Positions 16,761 to 25,134 of a DNA stretch of 64,000 bases are shown here, one piece after another. Origin of the DNA: Halomonas sp. 7T (GTDB lineage: Bacteria > Pseudomonadota > Gammaproteobacteria > Pseudomonadales > Halomonadaceae); contig NZ_CP087112.1 in assembly GCF_025643255.1 (NCBI RefSeq), forward strand, positions 3,286,001 to 3,350,000, written 5' to 3'. Below the pieces are notes generated by a model. The model worked only from the letters and a program-made list of their open reading frames with translations. It was not told the DNA's origin and searched no databases. How positions within the stretch are numbered: the stretch's first letter is position 1; every line of letters starts with the position of its first letter. Position numbers and translations under genes: made by a program.

Positions 16761-17797
16761 TGATTTAGCGCCTCCTGAATGCGCGGTAGGTAGTCGCCAA
16801 ACTGCTGGCCGTATTTCTCGTACACCGGCGCCACAGCGGCTTGGAAGGCTTCAATATCTGGCGACGCGTTGATTTCCATGCCTGATTCACCAAGGTCAGC
16901 CAGCTGTTCGGCTTCCATAATAGCATTCTGCTCCCTGGCATAGGCGGATGCTTGCTGGGCGGCGTCTAGCACAATGGGCTGGAGCGCTTCCTGCAGGCCG
17001 TTCCAGGCGGGTAGGCTCATGATAAACGTTGCTGGCGCATAAATATGCCGCGTCATGGTGAGGTGATCCTGGGTTTCCGCAAGGTTAAACGCATGAATGG
17101 CGTTCACCGGGTTCTCCTGGCCATCAATGGTGCCCTGCTGCAGGGCGGTCAGCGCTTCTGTCCAGGCCATGGGCACGGCGTTGGCACCCAGTTCGCGGAA
17201 CGTATCAACATAAACCTCGTTTTCGATGACGCGCAGCCTCAGGCCTTGAAGGTCTTCCGGCGCGTTAATCGCGTTTTGGCTGTTGGTGATATTACGAAAG
17301 CCGCGTTCAGCGTAGGCCAGCCCTTTCAGGTTAACGTCCTGTAACTGTCCCAATATTTCCTGGCCAATCTCGCCATCTAGCACAGAGTAGGCGGCTTCGG
17401 CGCTGGGAAAGAGAAACGGCAGCTCAAAAACAGAGAACGTATCAACGAAGTTCGCCACTGGCCCGTTGGTAATCACGCCCATATCCACGGTGCCGATTTG
17501 CATGCCTTCTAACAGGGTGCGCTCATCGCCCAGGGAGGCGTTCGGGTAAATCTCAATGGTGACTGCGCCATCGGTCTGTTCACTAATAATCTGCTGAAAC
17601 CGCTCAGCGGCAATATGATACGTGTCTTCCGTATTCACCACATGGGCTAAGCGCAGCGTGGTGGGGGCTATCTCATCAGCGTGGCCAGCGAAGGGGAAAC
17701 CGAGCAAGCCAGCACACATAATGGGCAGCGTGAATTGTTTTAGTTGGCGAGTTGCTTTTGTCACAGCGTTAACGTTAAAGCGGGCGAGGTTGTTCAC
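16757..17797 (-). CDS. dctP: TRAP transporter substrate-binding protein (DctP), copy 1
   Basis: Periplasmic binding protein that captures the substrate for the adjacent DctQM, 346 residues. The start is a GTG (17797) with an AGGAGA ribosome site 4 bp upstream. The signal peptide ends near FAGHADE. The mature protein has the DctP hallmarks NASLGDERTLLEGMQIGT, YAERGFRNITNS and the arginine segment GLRLRVIENEVY that usually holds the substrate carboxylate, plus TIDGQENPV. It is very similar throughout to a second binding protein at 20584-21579 that has no permease genes of its own. The 296-bp divergent gap to the dehydrogenase gene presumably holds both promoters. Confidence 0.93.
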   Translation of the reverse strand: MNNLARFNVNAVTKATRQLKQFTLPIMCAGLLGFPFAGHADEIAPTTLRLAHVVNTEDTYHIAAERFQQIISEQTDGAVTIEIYPNASLGDERTLLEGMQIGTVDMGVITNGPVANFVDTFSVFELPFLFPSAEAAYSVLDGEIGQEILGQLQDVNLKGLAYAERGFRNITNSQNAINAPEDLQGLRLRVIENEVYVDTFRELGANAVPMAWTEALTALQQGTIDGQENPVNAIHAFNLAETQDHLTMTRHIYAPATFIMSLPAWNGLQEALQPIVLDAAQQASAYAREQNAIMEAEQLADLGESGMEINASPDIEAFQAAVAPVYEKYGQQFGDYLPRIQEALNQ

Positions 17798-18093
17798 ATG
17801 ATCTCCTGGACGTTGGCAGTTCTTATTATAAATAGAGAGGCGTGGTTGTTTATCTTCTTAGTGTTCATCTATATCACACTCGCCCTAGGCGACAAATTAC
17901 TTATTTTTATTCCATTATTCGTGATGCTAATCCGAAAAATCTTTATAGATCTTGGGCTTGAGTGATTTTGCGGTTAGCGCTAGCCTGCAAGCGGCGCCTC
18001 TTGATTGCGCACTCTTGGATGACGTATTTAACGGTGTTTAAAAAAGCTAAGTGCATCGACCAATGGTGTAGTCAGCTAAAACAGGAATAAGAA

Positions 18094-19485
18094 ATGGATA
18101 AGTTGCTGAATGACCTTTTAGCTATTGTTGGCCCGGCGGGAGTATTGGTGGGCGATGATGTCTCACAGCGAAGCGTTGACTGGTTTACCGGCGCACCGTG
18201 TCAGGCTAAGGCAATCATCAGGCCGCGCAGCACAGAGCAGCTGAGCCGCGTGATGGCCGCGTGTTATCAGGCCGACCAGCCCGTGGTGACCCACGGCGGT
18301 ATGACCGGCATTGTGCATGGCGGTGTGGCTAACCCGGATGAGCTTGTCGTTTCGCTGGAGTTAATGAACCATATCGAAGAGATCGACGCAGTTGGCTCCA
18401 CGATCGATGTTCAGGCGGGGGTAACCTTGCAGCGTGTACAGGAAGCGGCAGAAGAGATCGGCATGCAGTTTCCCCTTGATCTGGGGGCAAGAGGTTCCTG
18501 CACCATTGGCGGCAACATCGCCACCAATGCCGGGGGCATACGGGTAATACGCTACGGGATGATGCGCCAGCAGGTGCTCGGGTTAGAGGCGGTGCTAAGC
18601 GATGGGACCGTGGTGAGCTCGTTAAATAAAATGCTGAAAAACAATGCGGGTTACGATTTAAAACAGCTGTTTATTGGTAGCGAAGGTACGCTGGGAATCG
18701 TTACCCGCGCGGTGCTGCGTTTACAGCCGCACATGCCCAGCGAGCAAACGGCGCTGGTGGCGGTGCCCTCGTTTGATGCGCTAACCCAGCTATTGAAACT
18801 GGCTTCCCGCGAGCTAGCCAACAGCCTCAGCGCTTTTGAAGCCCTGTGGAATAATCACTACCGGCTGATGACCACCCAGAGCGGTAAGCATGCGCCCGTG
18901 TTAGCGGACGACTCACCGTTCTACGCCATTATTGAAACCCTGGGCCTTGATGAGGCCCAAGATGCCGAGCACTTTTCGCTCGTGTTGCAACAAGCGCTAG
19001 AAGCCGGCTTGATCACCGACGCTGTGTTGGCAAGTTCCCATGCCCAGCGCCACGCGATTTGGGCCATCCGAGAAGATATCGAAGTGCTGGTGCACGCGCT
19101 TAAGCCGATGTTCTCCTATGATGTCAGCCTGCCGATTCCCAACATGGCAGCCTATGTGGAGGGCTTGGAAAGTCGCCTTAAAGCGCAGTGGCCGGACGCC
19201 AGCAAGCTGGTGGTGTTTGGCCACTTAGGGGATGGCAACTTACACATTATGATCACGGTACGCGACGATAGCCCAGAGAGCCGCCGCCAGGTTGAGCAGT
19301 TGGTCTATTCGCCGTTAAAAGCGTTTGGGGGGTCTATTTCTGCTGAACACGGCATTGGGCTTGAGAAAAAAGCGTACCTTTCGGTGTCACGCACCCCTGC
19401 AGAGATCGCCTTAATGCAGCGCCTTAAGGCCGCACTAGACCCTAAAGGACTGCTAAACCCCGGTAAGGTGATCACGCTGGAATAA
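18094..19485 (+). CDS. FAD-linked 2-hydroxyacid dehydrogenase (GlcD/D-LDH family)
   Basis: Flavoprotein that oxidises a 2-hydroxy acid such as D-lactate, glycolate or D-2-hydroxyglutarate to the 2-keto acid, 463 residues. The N-terminal FAD-binding domain has THGGMTGIVHGG (about 67-78) and GGNIATNAGGIRVIRYG (about 145-161). The C-terminal FAD-oxidase domain has GHLGDGNLHI and SAEHGIGLEKK, both family signatures. It is divergent from dctPQM and next to a LysR gene, so a plausible unit is import plus oxidation of one hydroxy acid. Substrate unproven. Confidence 0.85.
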   Translation: MDKLLNDLLAIVGPAGVLVGDDVSQRSVDWFTGAPCQAKAIIRPRSTEQLSRVMAACYQADQPVVTHGGMTGIVHGGVANPDELVVSLELMNHIEEIDAVGSTIDVQAGVTLQRVQEAAEEIGMQFPLDLGARGSCTIGGNIATNAGGIRVIRYGMMRQQVLGLEAVLSDGTVVSSLNKMLKNNAGYDLKQLFIGSEGTLGIVTRAVLRLQPHMPSEQTALVAVPSFDALTQLLKLASRELANSLSAFEALWNNHYRLMTTQSGKHAPVLADDSPFYAIIETLGLDEAQDAEHFSLVLQQALEAGLITDAVLASSHAQRHAIWAIREDIEVLVHALKPMFSYDVSLPIPNMAAYVEGLESRLKAQWPDASKLVVFGHLGDGNLHIMITVRDDSPESRRQVEQLVYSPLKAFGGSISAEHGIGLEKKAYLSVSRTPAEIALMQRLKAALDPKGLLNPGKVITLE

Positions 19486-19513
19486 GCCGTCACGATATCT
19501 GCGATGCCAACGT

Positions 19514-20464
19514 TTAGGGAGTCGGTGCCATCAGCTCCCTAATCAGCGACTTCAACCAGTGTATGCCCGCATCGTGCTCTTTTCGCTCATCCCAGCAGAG
19601 GCACACTTTAAAGGGCGCAACATCCAGCGGCAGGGCGTAAAACCTCAGCGAGTTATCACGACAAATCACGTTGGCAGCGCTCTCGGTGACCACGCAGAGC
19701 AGCTGAGTCGCCGTCAATATCTCCTGCAGCGGCGTAATATAGGGCGTCTTGGCGACGACTTTGCGCTCCAGCCCCAGCTTTCGCAGCTTCTCATTAATTA
19801 ACAGAGGGCTGTCTTCCCGATGGGAAAGCGCAACCTGCGGCGCGTTCAAAAACGCCTCCAGCGTGATGGTATGACCCTCCCCGTAGACACTGGCATCGCC
19901 CACGCAGCCGATTACATCGTCAAACAGGTATTCGTGAGACGAGGTGAGCGGCAGCGCCTCAAACTGCACCATGGCAAGATCGATATCATGGGTTTGTATC
20001 GCGTGTTGCGCCTCTTTGGCACTGGCAATGCGTGTCGAGAGCATGTTGAAGCACACGTCGGGGGCGTGGGTTAAGCAGTGCTGAATCAGCTTAGGCTGCA
20101 GCTGCTGGCTGACATAGTCGACCAAGCTGACGCGAAACTCGCGCTGCGAGGTGGCAGGTGAAAACTCGCTGTTGTTATAAACCGCCTGATCAAAATAGAA
20201 CAACCCTTTTGCCACGGCGGTATTCATTTGCCGCGCCAGGGGCGTTGGCTGCATGCCATCCACCGTCTTGATAAAGAGCGGGTCATCCATCATAAAGCGA
20301 AGCTTCTTCAGCGAATGGCTAACGGCGGGTTGGCTCAGGCAGAGTGTTTCTGCGGTCAGCGTTAAGCTGCGTTTCCAATACAGTGTGTGAAACACCAATA
20401 ATAAATTAAGATTTATCTTATTCAGTCTCATTGCCAACTTTATAGGGGAAGTTTCGTTCATCAC
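19514..20464 (-). CDS. LysR-family transcriptional regulator
   Basis: A 316-residue LysR-type regulator. The N-terminal winged helix (about 11-70) reads LNKINLNLLLVFHTLYW followed by ETLCLSQPAVSHSLKKLR; the C-terminal part is the effector-binding domain. It sits between two near-identical TRAP binding protein genes and ends 28 bp from the convergent dehydrogenase gene. It therefore probably controls this transport and oxidation locus in response to the imported compound; that is inferred from position only. Two adjacent methionine codons begin the frame. Confidence 0.88.
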   Translation of the reverse strand: MMNETSPIKLAMRLNKINLNLLLVFHTLYWKRSLTLTAETLCLSQPAVSHSLKKLRFMMDDPLFIKTVDGMQPTPLARQMNTAVAKGLFYFDQAVYNNSEFSPATSQREFRVSLVDYVSQQLQPKLIQHCLTHAPDVCFNMLSTRIASAKEAQHAIQTHDIDLAMVQFEALPLTSSHEYLFDDVIGCVGDASVYGEGHTITLEAFLNAPQVALSHREDSPLLINEKLRKLGLERKVVAKTPYITPLQEILTATQLLCVVTESAANVICRDNSLRFYALPLDVAPFKVCLCWDERKEHDAGIHWLKSLIRELMAPTP

Positions 20465-20583
20465 GTTTATCTCATGTTGGCAAAGGGCTGTTTGCGCATC
20501 GTGTGCATGTTACGCAAACAGCCGGCGGTTATTTTATTAACATCCCATCAGTTGGTGGTTGGCTGTGTTAGTAAAAAGACCGC

Positions 20584-21579
20584 TTATTTTAGCGCCTCCT
20601 GAATACGCGACAGGTAGTCACCGAACTGCTCGCCGTACTTCTCGTATACCGGGGCGACGGCGGCTTGGAAAGCCTCCATATCCGGCGAGTCGTTAATTTC
20701 CATGCCCGCATCGCGCAGGGCTTGCAACTGCTCGGCTTCCATTTCGGCGTTCATCTGGCGCTCATGCTCGGCGGCTTCCTGGGCGGCTGCCAGCAGTACC
20801 TCCTGCGCGTGCTCTGGCAGTTGGCTCCATGCGGGCATGCCCATCACAAAAATTGCTGGGGCGTAGGTGTGGCGGGAGAGCGTCATATAGCTCTGCGTTT
20901 CATCCAGGTTGAACGAGTGGATCACGTTCACCGGGTTTTCCTGACCATCGATAGTGCCCTGCTGCATGGCGGTGAGCGCTTCGGTCCACGCCATGGGAAT
21001 CGCGTTGGCGCCCAGCTCACGGAAGGTATCGGTGTACACCGGGTTCTCCATCACGCGAATGCGCAGGCCATCCAGGTCTTCCGGCGAATTTACCGCTCGC
21101 TCGCTGTTGGTCAGGTTGCGGAACCCGCGTTCGGCGTAGGCCAAGCCTTTCAGGTTTACCTCAGAAAGCTTATCCAAAAGCTCCTGGCCGATGGGGCCAT
21201 CCAGCACGCTGTAGGCAGCTTCCGGGGAGGGGAACAGGAACGGCAGCTCAAACACCGCCATCTCTTCGACAAAGTTAGCCACCGGCCCGTTGGTAATCAC
21301 GCCCATATCCACGGTGCCGATCTGCATGCCTTCCAGTAGCGTGCGCTCATCGCCTAGTGAGGCGTTGGGGTAGATCTCGATATCGACTTTGCCATCGGTG
21401 CGCGCTTCCACCAGTTCTTCAAATTTAGTGGCCGCAATATGGAAGCCATCCTGTTCATTAACCACGTGGGCCAAGCGTAGTGTTACCGGGTCCATATCGG
21501 CAAACTCGTTCGCGTTCGCGGTGCTCACCAGCGCCAGTGAGATGCCCAGTGCCAGCGTGTTACGTGCAAATGTTTTCAT
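20584..21579 (-). CDS. Orphan TRAP substrate-binding protein (DctP), copy 2
   Basis: Periplasmic binding protein of 331 residues with a clear signal peptide (cleavage near TANANE). It is a close paralogue of copy 1 (16757-17797). Long stretches are identical, including ASLGDERTLLEGMQIGTVDM and TEALTA, and so is most of the C-terminus; I judge roughly 70% identity by eye. No dctQ or dctM gene is adjacent: the next features are lysR and a tRNA. It may share the DctQM pair encoded 4.3 kb away, giving one permease two binding proteins of different affinity or specificity. Confidence 0.92.
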   Translation of the reverse strand: MKTFARNTLALGISLALVSTANANEFADMDPVTLRLAHVVNEQDGFHIAATKFEELVEARTDGKVDIEIYPNASLGDERTLLEGMQIGTVDMGVITNGPVANFVEEMAVFELPFLFPSPEAAYSVLDGPIGQELLDKLSEVNLKGLAYAERGFRNLTNSERAVNSPEDLDGLRIRVMENPVYTDTFRELGANAIPMAWTEALTAMQQGTIDGQENPVNVIHSFNLDETQSYMTLSRHTYAPAIFVMGMPAWSQLPEHAQEVLLAAAQEAAEHERQMNAEMEAEQLQALRDAGMEINDSPDMEAFQAAVAPVYEKYGEQFGDYLSRIQEALK

Positions 21580-21679
21580 TATAAGAGTTTCCTGGTTTCA
21601 CTAAGAGGGACGTGCACTTAAAGCATGCACCAGGCAGGCGAAAACGGTCAATCGACACAGCTGAACGCCGCTTCCTCGC

Positions 21680-21708
21680 TGGACACAGCGTGCCCACACG
21701 GGTAAGAT
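21680..21708 (+). promoter_or_regulatory. Promoter of the tRNA-Arg gene
   Basis: TGGACA (21680-21685) and TAAGAT (21703-21708) are spaced by exactly 17 bp, close to the sigma-70 consensus, and end 11 bp before the tRNA. The short segment after the -10 is GC-rich, as is common for stringently controlled stable RNA promoters. Confidence 0.6.
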
Positions 21709-21719
21709 GCGCACCCAAA

Positions 21720-21796
21720 GCGCCCGTAGCTCAGTTGGATAGAGTGTCGGCCTCCGAAGCCGAAGGTCGCAGGTTCGATTCCTGCCGGGCGCGCCA
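21720..21796 (+). tRNA. tRNA-Arg (anticodon CCG)
   Basis: A 77-nt tRNA with CCA encoded. The acceptor stem pairs GCGCCCG with CGGGCGC, the D-loop contains AGCTCAGTTGGA, the anticodon loop CTCCGAA gives anticodon CCG (reads CGG), and the T-arm contains GGTTCGATTCC. Flanked by a promoter and a terminator, it appears to be a single-gene unit. tRNA-Arg genes are common integration targets; I looked for a duplicated 3' end downstream and saw none in this window. Confidence 0.97.
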
Positions 21797-21804
21797 AACA
21801 TATC

Positions 21805-21840
21805 AAGGGCTTACGTTAACGCGTAGGCCCTTTTGTTTTG
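21805..21840 (+). terminator. Terminator of the tRNA-Arg gene
   Basis: An 11-bp stem (AAGGGCTTACG with CGTAGGCCCTT, one G-T pair) and a 6-nt loop, followed by TTTTGTTTTG. It begins 9 nt after the CCA end. Confidence 0.85.
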
Positions 21841-22391
21841 TGGTAATGATGATCGTAGCTACACTAGTAACCACAAAAGGCAATCCCAAACCATTTTTAA
21901 TCGGCGCTATCCGGTGATGCCGTGTGCCGTTAAGGCTTCGCAGTGGGTCAGGCGTTGTACTTCTCCACAGGTGTTGCGTTTTGTTGCCCCTACCGTTGCG
22001 TTGTTGGTCATTTTAGCGTGGCCGTAATGGCGTTATACACTGATTCAGTTAAACAGTTTTCGTGCCCGCTCTCTTGTCAATGCACGTTATAACTAGACTT
22101 TTCTTGAGGGAGCGACGTCACCCCATCTTCAGTAGCACCCGGGTTTAGAGTCAGAAGTTACTTTATCGTGTTTTACCGCCAGTTGCTCGGCAGAGGCTGA
22201 AGGGTGCAGCCCACCAAGACTCTTCTCCGGGCTTGCCGCTGGCATGGTGCTTGTCGGCATAGCCTGTGGCTTTGATCTGCTCTACTGCTTTGCCATCGTG
22301 AAGCCACCAATACGTATAGCATTGTCATTTATTGTTGCCCGATACATTTCCAGCAACCATCATGTATGAAACTGAGGTTTCAGGATAAATA
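21841..22391. other. Long stretch without an intact gene
   Basis: About 550 bp between the tRNA terminator and the RpiR gene. The short frames here show no recognisable domain or convincing ribosome site. On the minus strand a piece of it reads like the tail of a nuclease-domain protein (separate entry). The rest looks like decayed sequence plus the promoter region of the RpiR gene. Confidence 0.5.
22163..22324 (-). pseudogene. Possible remnant of a PD-(D/E)XK-type nuclease gene
   Basis: Read on the minus strand, this stretch gives an open segment containing DGKAVEQIKATGYADKH followed by HASGKP, then unrelated sequence and a stop. That pattern resembles the C-terminal region of the AAA-ATPase-like/PD-(D/E)XK (former DUF1703) family, where a QIK..GYA.KY..GKP segment precedes the final strand. 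It has no start codon, a stop just upstream, and about 27 similar residues only, so it is at best a fragment. The assignment is from memory of the family and is tentative. Confidence 0.35.
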
Positions 22392-23240
22392 ATGCCCCCG
22401 ACAGCCAAAGAACGTTCTTTTCTAACTCGTGTGCGTAGCGCTCTCCCCACTCTCCATCCTGCCGAACGTCGGCTGGGTGAGTTTGTTTGTGACTTCCCGG
22501 GTGAATTAGCCAGCTACGATGCCCAGGAGCTTGCTAAGTTTGCCAACGTCTCTAAAGCGACTGTGTCACGTTTTGTGCGGCGGCTGGGCTACGAAAGCTA
22601 TGAGGCCGCTCGAAAACATGTACGAGAAGAGCAAAGCACCGGCTCTAGGTTATTTCTTCCTTCATCTGACAGCCGTATTGAAGAGCAATCGCTCACCAGC
22701 AATTTGGAGCTGGGTAAAGCCAATCTAGACCGAACATTCGCCACGATCACCCAGGCAGAAATCGACAGCGTCGCTCAAACGATCCTCAGCGCTCGTAAAA
22801 CGTGGGTCATCGGCTTTCGCGCCAGCCACCCTTTTGCAGACTACCTGCGTTGGCAATTAACCCAAGTGATCGAACACGTCATCAGCTTGCCCGGTGGTGG
22901 CGAAACATTGGGCGAGCAATTGGTCAATTTCACCCCAGATGATTGTGTGATTCTATTTGGCCTGCGCCGCCGCGTGGCGCTGACTGAACAACTGCTTGCG
23001 CATGCCAAAGAGTGCGGTACTAAGCTGCTTTATATTACCGATGAAGGAGTGGACGCAGAACCTAGTGCCACTTGGCACTTCCGCTGCCATACCCTCGCCA
23101 CTGGGCCATTATTTAACCACACTGCCGTAATGGCGCTGTGCCATTTGCTTGTGATGCGCACCATTGAATTATCAGGCGATGCCTCCCGGTCTCGACTGCG
23201 CCGCATTGAAACTCTGAATGATCGCTTTGAAGAGCTTTAA
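22392..23240 (+). CDS. RpiR/MurR-family transcriptional regulator
   Basis: A 282-residue regulator with an N-terminal RpiR helix-turn-helix (about 1-80; ELAKFANVSKATVSRFVRRLGY is the recognition region) and a C-terminal SIS domain (about 125-260) that usually senses a phosphosugar or related small ligand. It is followed by a co-oriented TRAP system and a racemase-family gene, its likely targets. A 7-bp hairpin without a T-run (23252-23269) follows the stop. Relative to the DNA before the tRNA, this gene and the following ones look richer in A and T. Confidence 0.9.
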   Translation: MPPTAKERSFLTRVRSALPTLHPAERRLGEFVCDFPGELASYDAQELAKFANVSKATVSRFVRRLGYESYEAARKHVREEQSTGSRLFLPSSDSRIEEQSLTSNLELGKANLDRTFATITQAEIDSVAQTILSARKTWVIGFRASHPFADYLRWQLTQVIEHVISLPGGGETLGEQLVNFTPDDCVILFGLRRRVALTEQLLAHAKECGTKLLYITDEGVDAEPSATWHFRCHTLATGPLFNHTAVMALCHLLVMRTIELSGDASRSRLRRIETLNDRFEEL

Positions 23241-23509
23241 CGTTACGGAAAAGGTGCTCACAAGCACCTAGATAGCGCATAGCACTCCCTTCTTGCACTC
23301 TCTGTGTGCACATTCGTAACACCTTCACATACTTTTTTATGCACAGTACATCAGGTAGTTAATTGATTTTAATATGAAACCATAGTTTCTTGAATTTAGT
23401 GGCATGAAATATGGATCTACTTTTATAGCATGGCACGACATACAGCCATCCAAATTCATCAGTGCTACACCGCAGCCAAGCCATAAGACCGCCCAATAGG
23501 AAACTAATC

Positions 23510-24547
23510 ATGTTAAAACGCACCGCACTCATTGCCGCCATTTCAACCGCCTTATTACTACCTGTCGCCCATGCAGAAACACTTTCGCTGAGAGTGCTAG
23601 GACAGCCTGCAGGCTCTGGGTTGATCGCGCAAAATAAAGAGCAGCCTTTCTTTGAAGCGCTTGCCGAACATAGCGGCCTGGATGTGTCTGTTCAGTATAT
23701 TCCAGTTGATGTTGCCGGCATCCCCGACACGGATGGCCTGCGCGTACTGAACTCAGGGCTATTCGACATTGTTTCGTTGCGCGGGCCACAGGTGAGTCGT
23801 GACGAACCATCCATCCTGGGTCTCGATTTGATTGGCCTCAATACCAGCTTTGAAGCCGGACGTAATAACGTAGAAGCATTTTACGATTATGTAGATTCGC
23901 GCCTACAGGAGCGCTTTAACGCCAAACTTTTAGGCGTCTGGCCTGCAGGCCCCCAGGTAATTTTCTGCAGTGAAGACATCACCGGTCTAGACGATCTACG
24001 CGGCTTACGAGTGCGTGTGGGCGACCAAAGCGCAGCTAACTTTATTGGCGAACTTGGCGCGACCGGCATCTCCATGCCCTTTGGCGATGTGCAACAAGCG
24101 CTTTCCCGCGGTGTTGTAGACTGTGCGATTACTGGCCCTGCCTCTGCTAACTCCGGTGGCTGGCCTGAAGCAGCAAGCACGGTGCTGCCCATTGCACTGC
24201 AACTCGCCATCAATGGCTATGCCATCAACATGAACACCTGGAATCGCTTATCTGCTGAGCAACAGACCCAGCTTGAAGAGGCTATCGCCAAGCTAAGCGA
24301 CGATGTTTGGCAATATTCTGAAGAGCTGTATGAAGACGCTATGCGCTGCAACGCGGGCGAATCACCCTGTGAGTTTGGAACCTCATACTCACTTAGCGAA
24401 GTACCTGTATCAGACGCTGATTTAGCAACCGTCACGGCGGCTGTCGAAGAAGTCTCGCTACCTCTCTGGGCTCGACAGTGCAACGCAGTAGCTGCTGATT
24501 GCGAAGCCGCTTGGCGTGACACCGTTGGCGCTCAGTTAGGCCTATAA
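23510..24547 (+). CDS. TRAP transporter substrate-binding protein (DctP), system 2
   Basis: Periplasmic binding protein of 345 residues. The frame is open from 23462, but ATG 23510 begins a proper signal peptide (MLKRTALIAAIS...AHAE) and follows an AGGAAA ribosome site, so I use it. DctP-like features include DDLRGLRVRVGDQSAANFIGE (about 177-197) and VDCAITGPASANSGGWPEAA. It differs strongly from the other four binding proteins in the window and has four scattered cysteines near the C-terminus that could form disulfides. It leads a P-Q-M-racemase run; the ligand is unknown. Confidence 0.87.
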   Translation: MLKRTALIAAISTALLLPVAHAETLSLRVLGQPAGSGLIAQNKEQPFFEALAEHSGLDVSVQYIPVDVAGIPDTDGLRVLNSGLFDIVSLRGPQVSRDEPSILGLDLIGLNTSFEAGRNNVEAFYDYVDSRLQERFNAKLLGVWPAGPQVIFCSEDITGLDDLRGLRVRVGDQSAANFIGELGATGISMPFGDVQQALSRGVVDCAITGPASANSGGWPEAASTVLPIALQLAINGYAINMNTWNRLSAEQQTQLEEAIAKLSDDVWQYSEELYEDAMRCNAGESPCEFGTSYSLSEVPVSDADLATVTAAVEEVSLPLWARQCNAVAADCEAAWRDTVGAQLGL

Positions 24548-24564
24548 GGTAATAGGAGAGGAAT

Positions 24565-25134
24565 ATGACCACTTACTCTCGCATTCTTGGGGTCATTTTT
24601 GGCAGTATGATGTTATTGCTTGCGCTATTGATCACCCTCGAAACTCTCATCCGTAAGTTCTTCTCGCTGTCACTAGGCGGTGTCGATGAACTGGGTGGCT
24701 ACGCCATAGCCATTGCTGCACCGCTAGCATTCTGTGTTGCGATGGTTGAGCAATCGCATATTCGCATTAACTTGTTGCACATGCGCCTCCCCACTGCCAC
24801 TCAGGCGGTTCTCAATGCACTGGCAGCCCTTTCACTAGGGCTGTTGGCAGCATTTTTACTCTATTTCACCGTGCAGACCGTGCTGGATACCCAGCTGTAT
24901 CGCTCCATTGCGCAAACGCCTTGGGCGACGCCACTGATCTATCCTCAGTCCGTTTGGTTAATCGCCATGACAGCCTTTAGCGTGGCGGCGGCATTGCTCT
25001 CAGTTAAAGCGCTATTACTGCTCTTAAAACGTGACTGGAAAACGCTAAACCGCCAATTCGGCCCAAGCTCAGCAACCGATGAGTTAGAGGCAGAACTGGC
25101 CGACCTTGAACAGCGTGAAGGAGGTAAGCTATGA
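24565..25134 (+). CDS. TRAP transporter small permease (DctQ), system 2
   Basis: A 189-residue, four-helix small membrane subunit. Hydrophobic segments lie at about 5-25, 45-65, 85-108 and 127-150; GGVDELGGYAIAIAAPLAFCVAM is the DctQ-type segment. The C-terminal 30 residues are charged and cytoplasmic. It starts 17 bp after the binding-protein gene and overlaps the large permease gene by 4 bp. Confidence 0.87.
   Translation: MTTYSRILGVIFGSMMLLLALLITLETLIRKFFSLSLGGVDELGGYAIAIAAPLAFCVAMVEQSHIRINLLHMRLPTATQAVLNALAALSLGLLAAFLLYFTVQTVLDTQLYRSIAQTPWATPLIYPQSVWLIAMTAFSVAAALLSVKALLLLLKRDWKTLNRQFGPSSATDELEAELADLEQREGGKL

Noticed and set aside
20665..21339. A 224-codon frame antisense to the orphan dctP
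   Set aside because: Entirely complementary to a well-supported gene, with no recognisable family.
21833..22027. A 64-codon frame after the tRNA terminator
   Set aside because: It starts inside the terminator T-run, has no ribosome site and no recognisable domain; treated as non-coding.
23252..23269. Hairpin after the RpiR gene as a terminator
   Set aside because: Only 7 bp and no T-run; mentioned in the gene entry but not called as a terminator.
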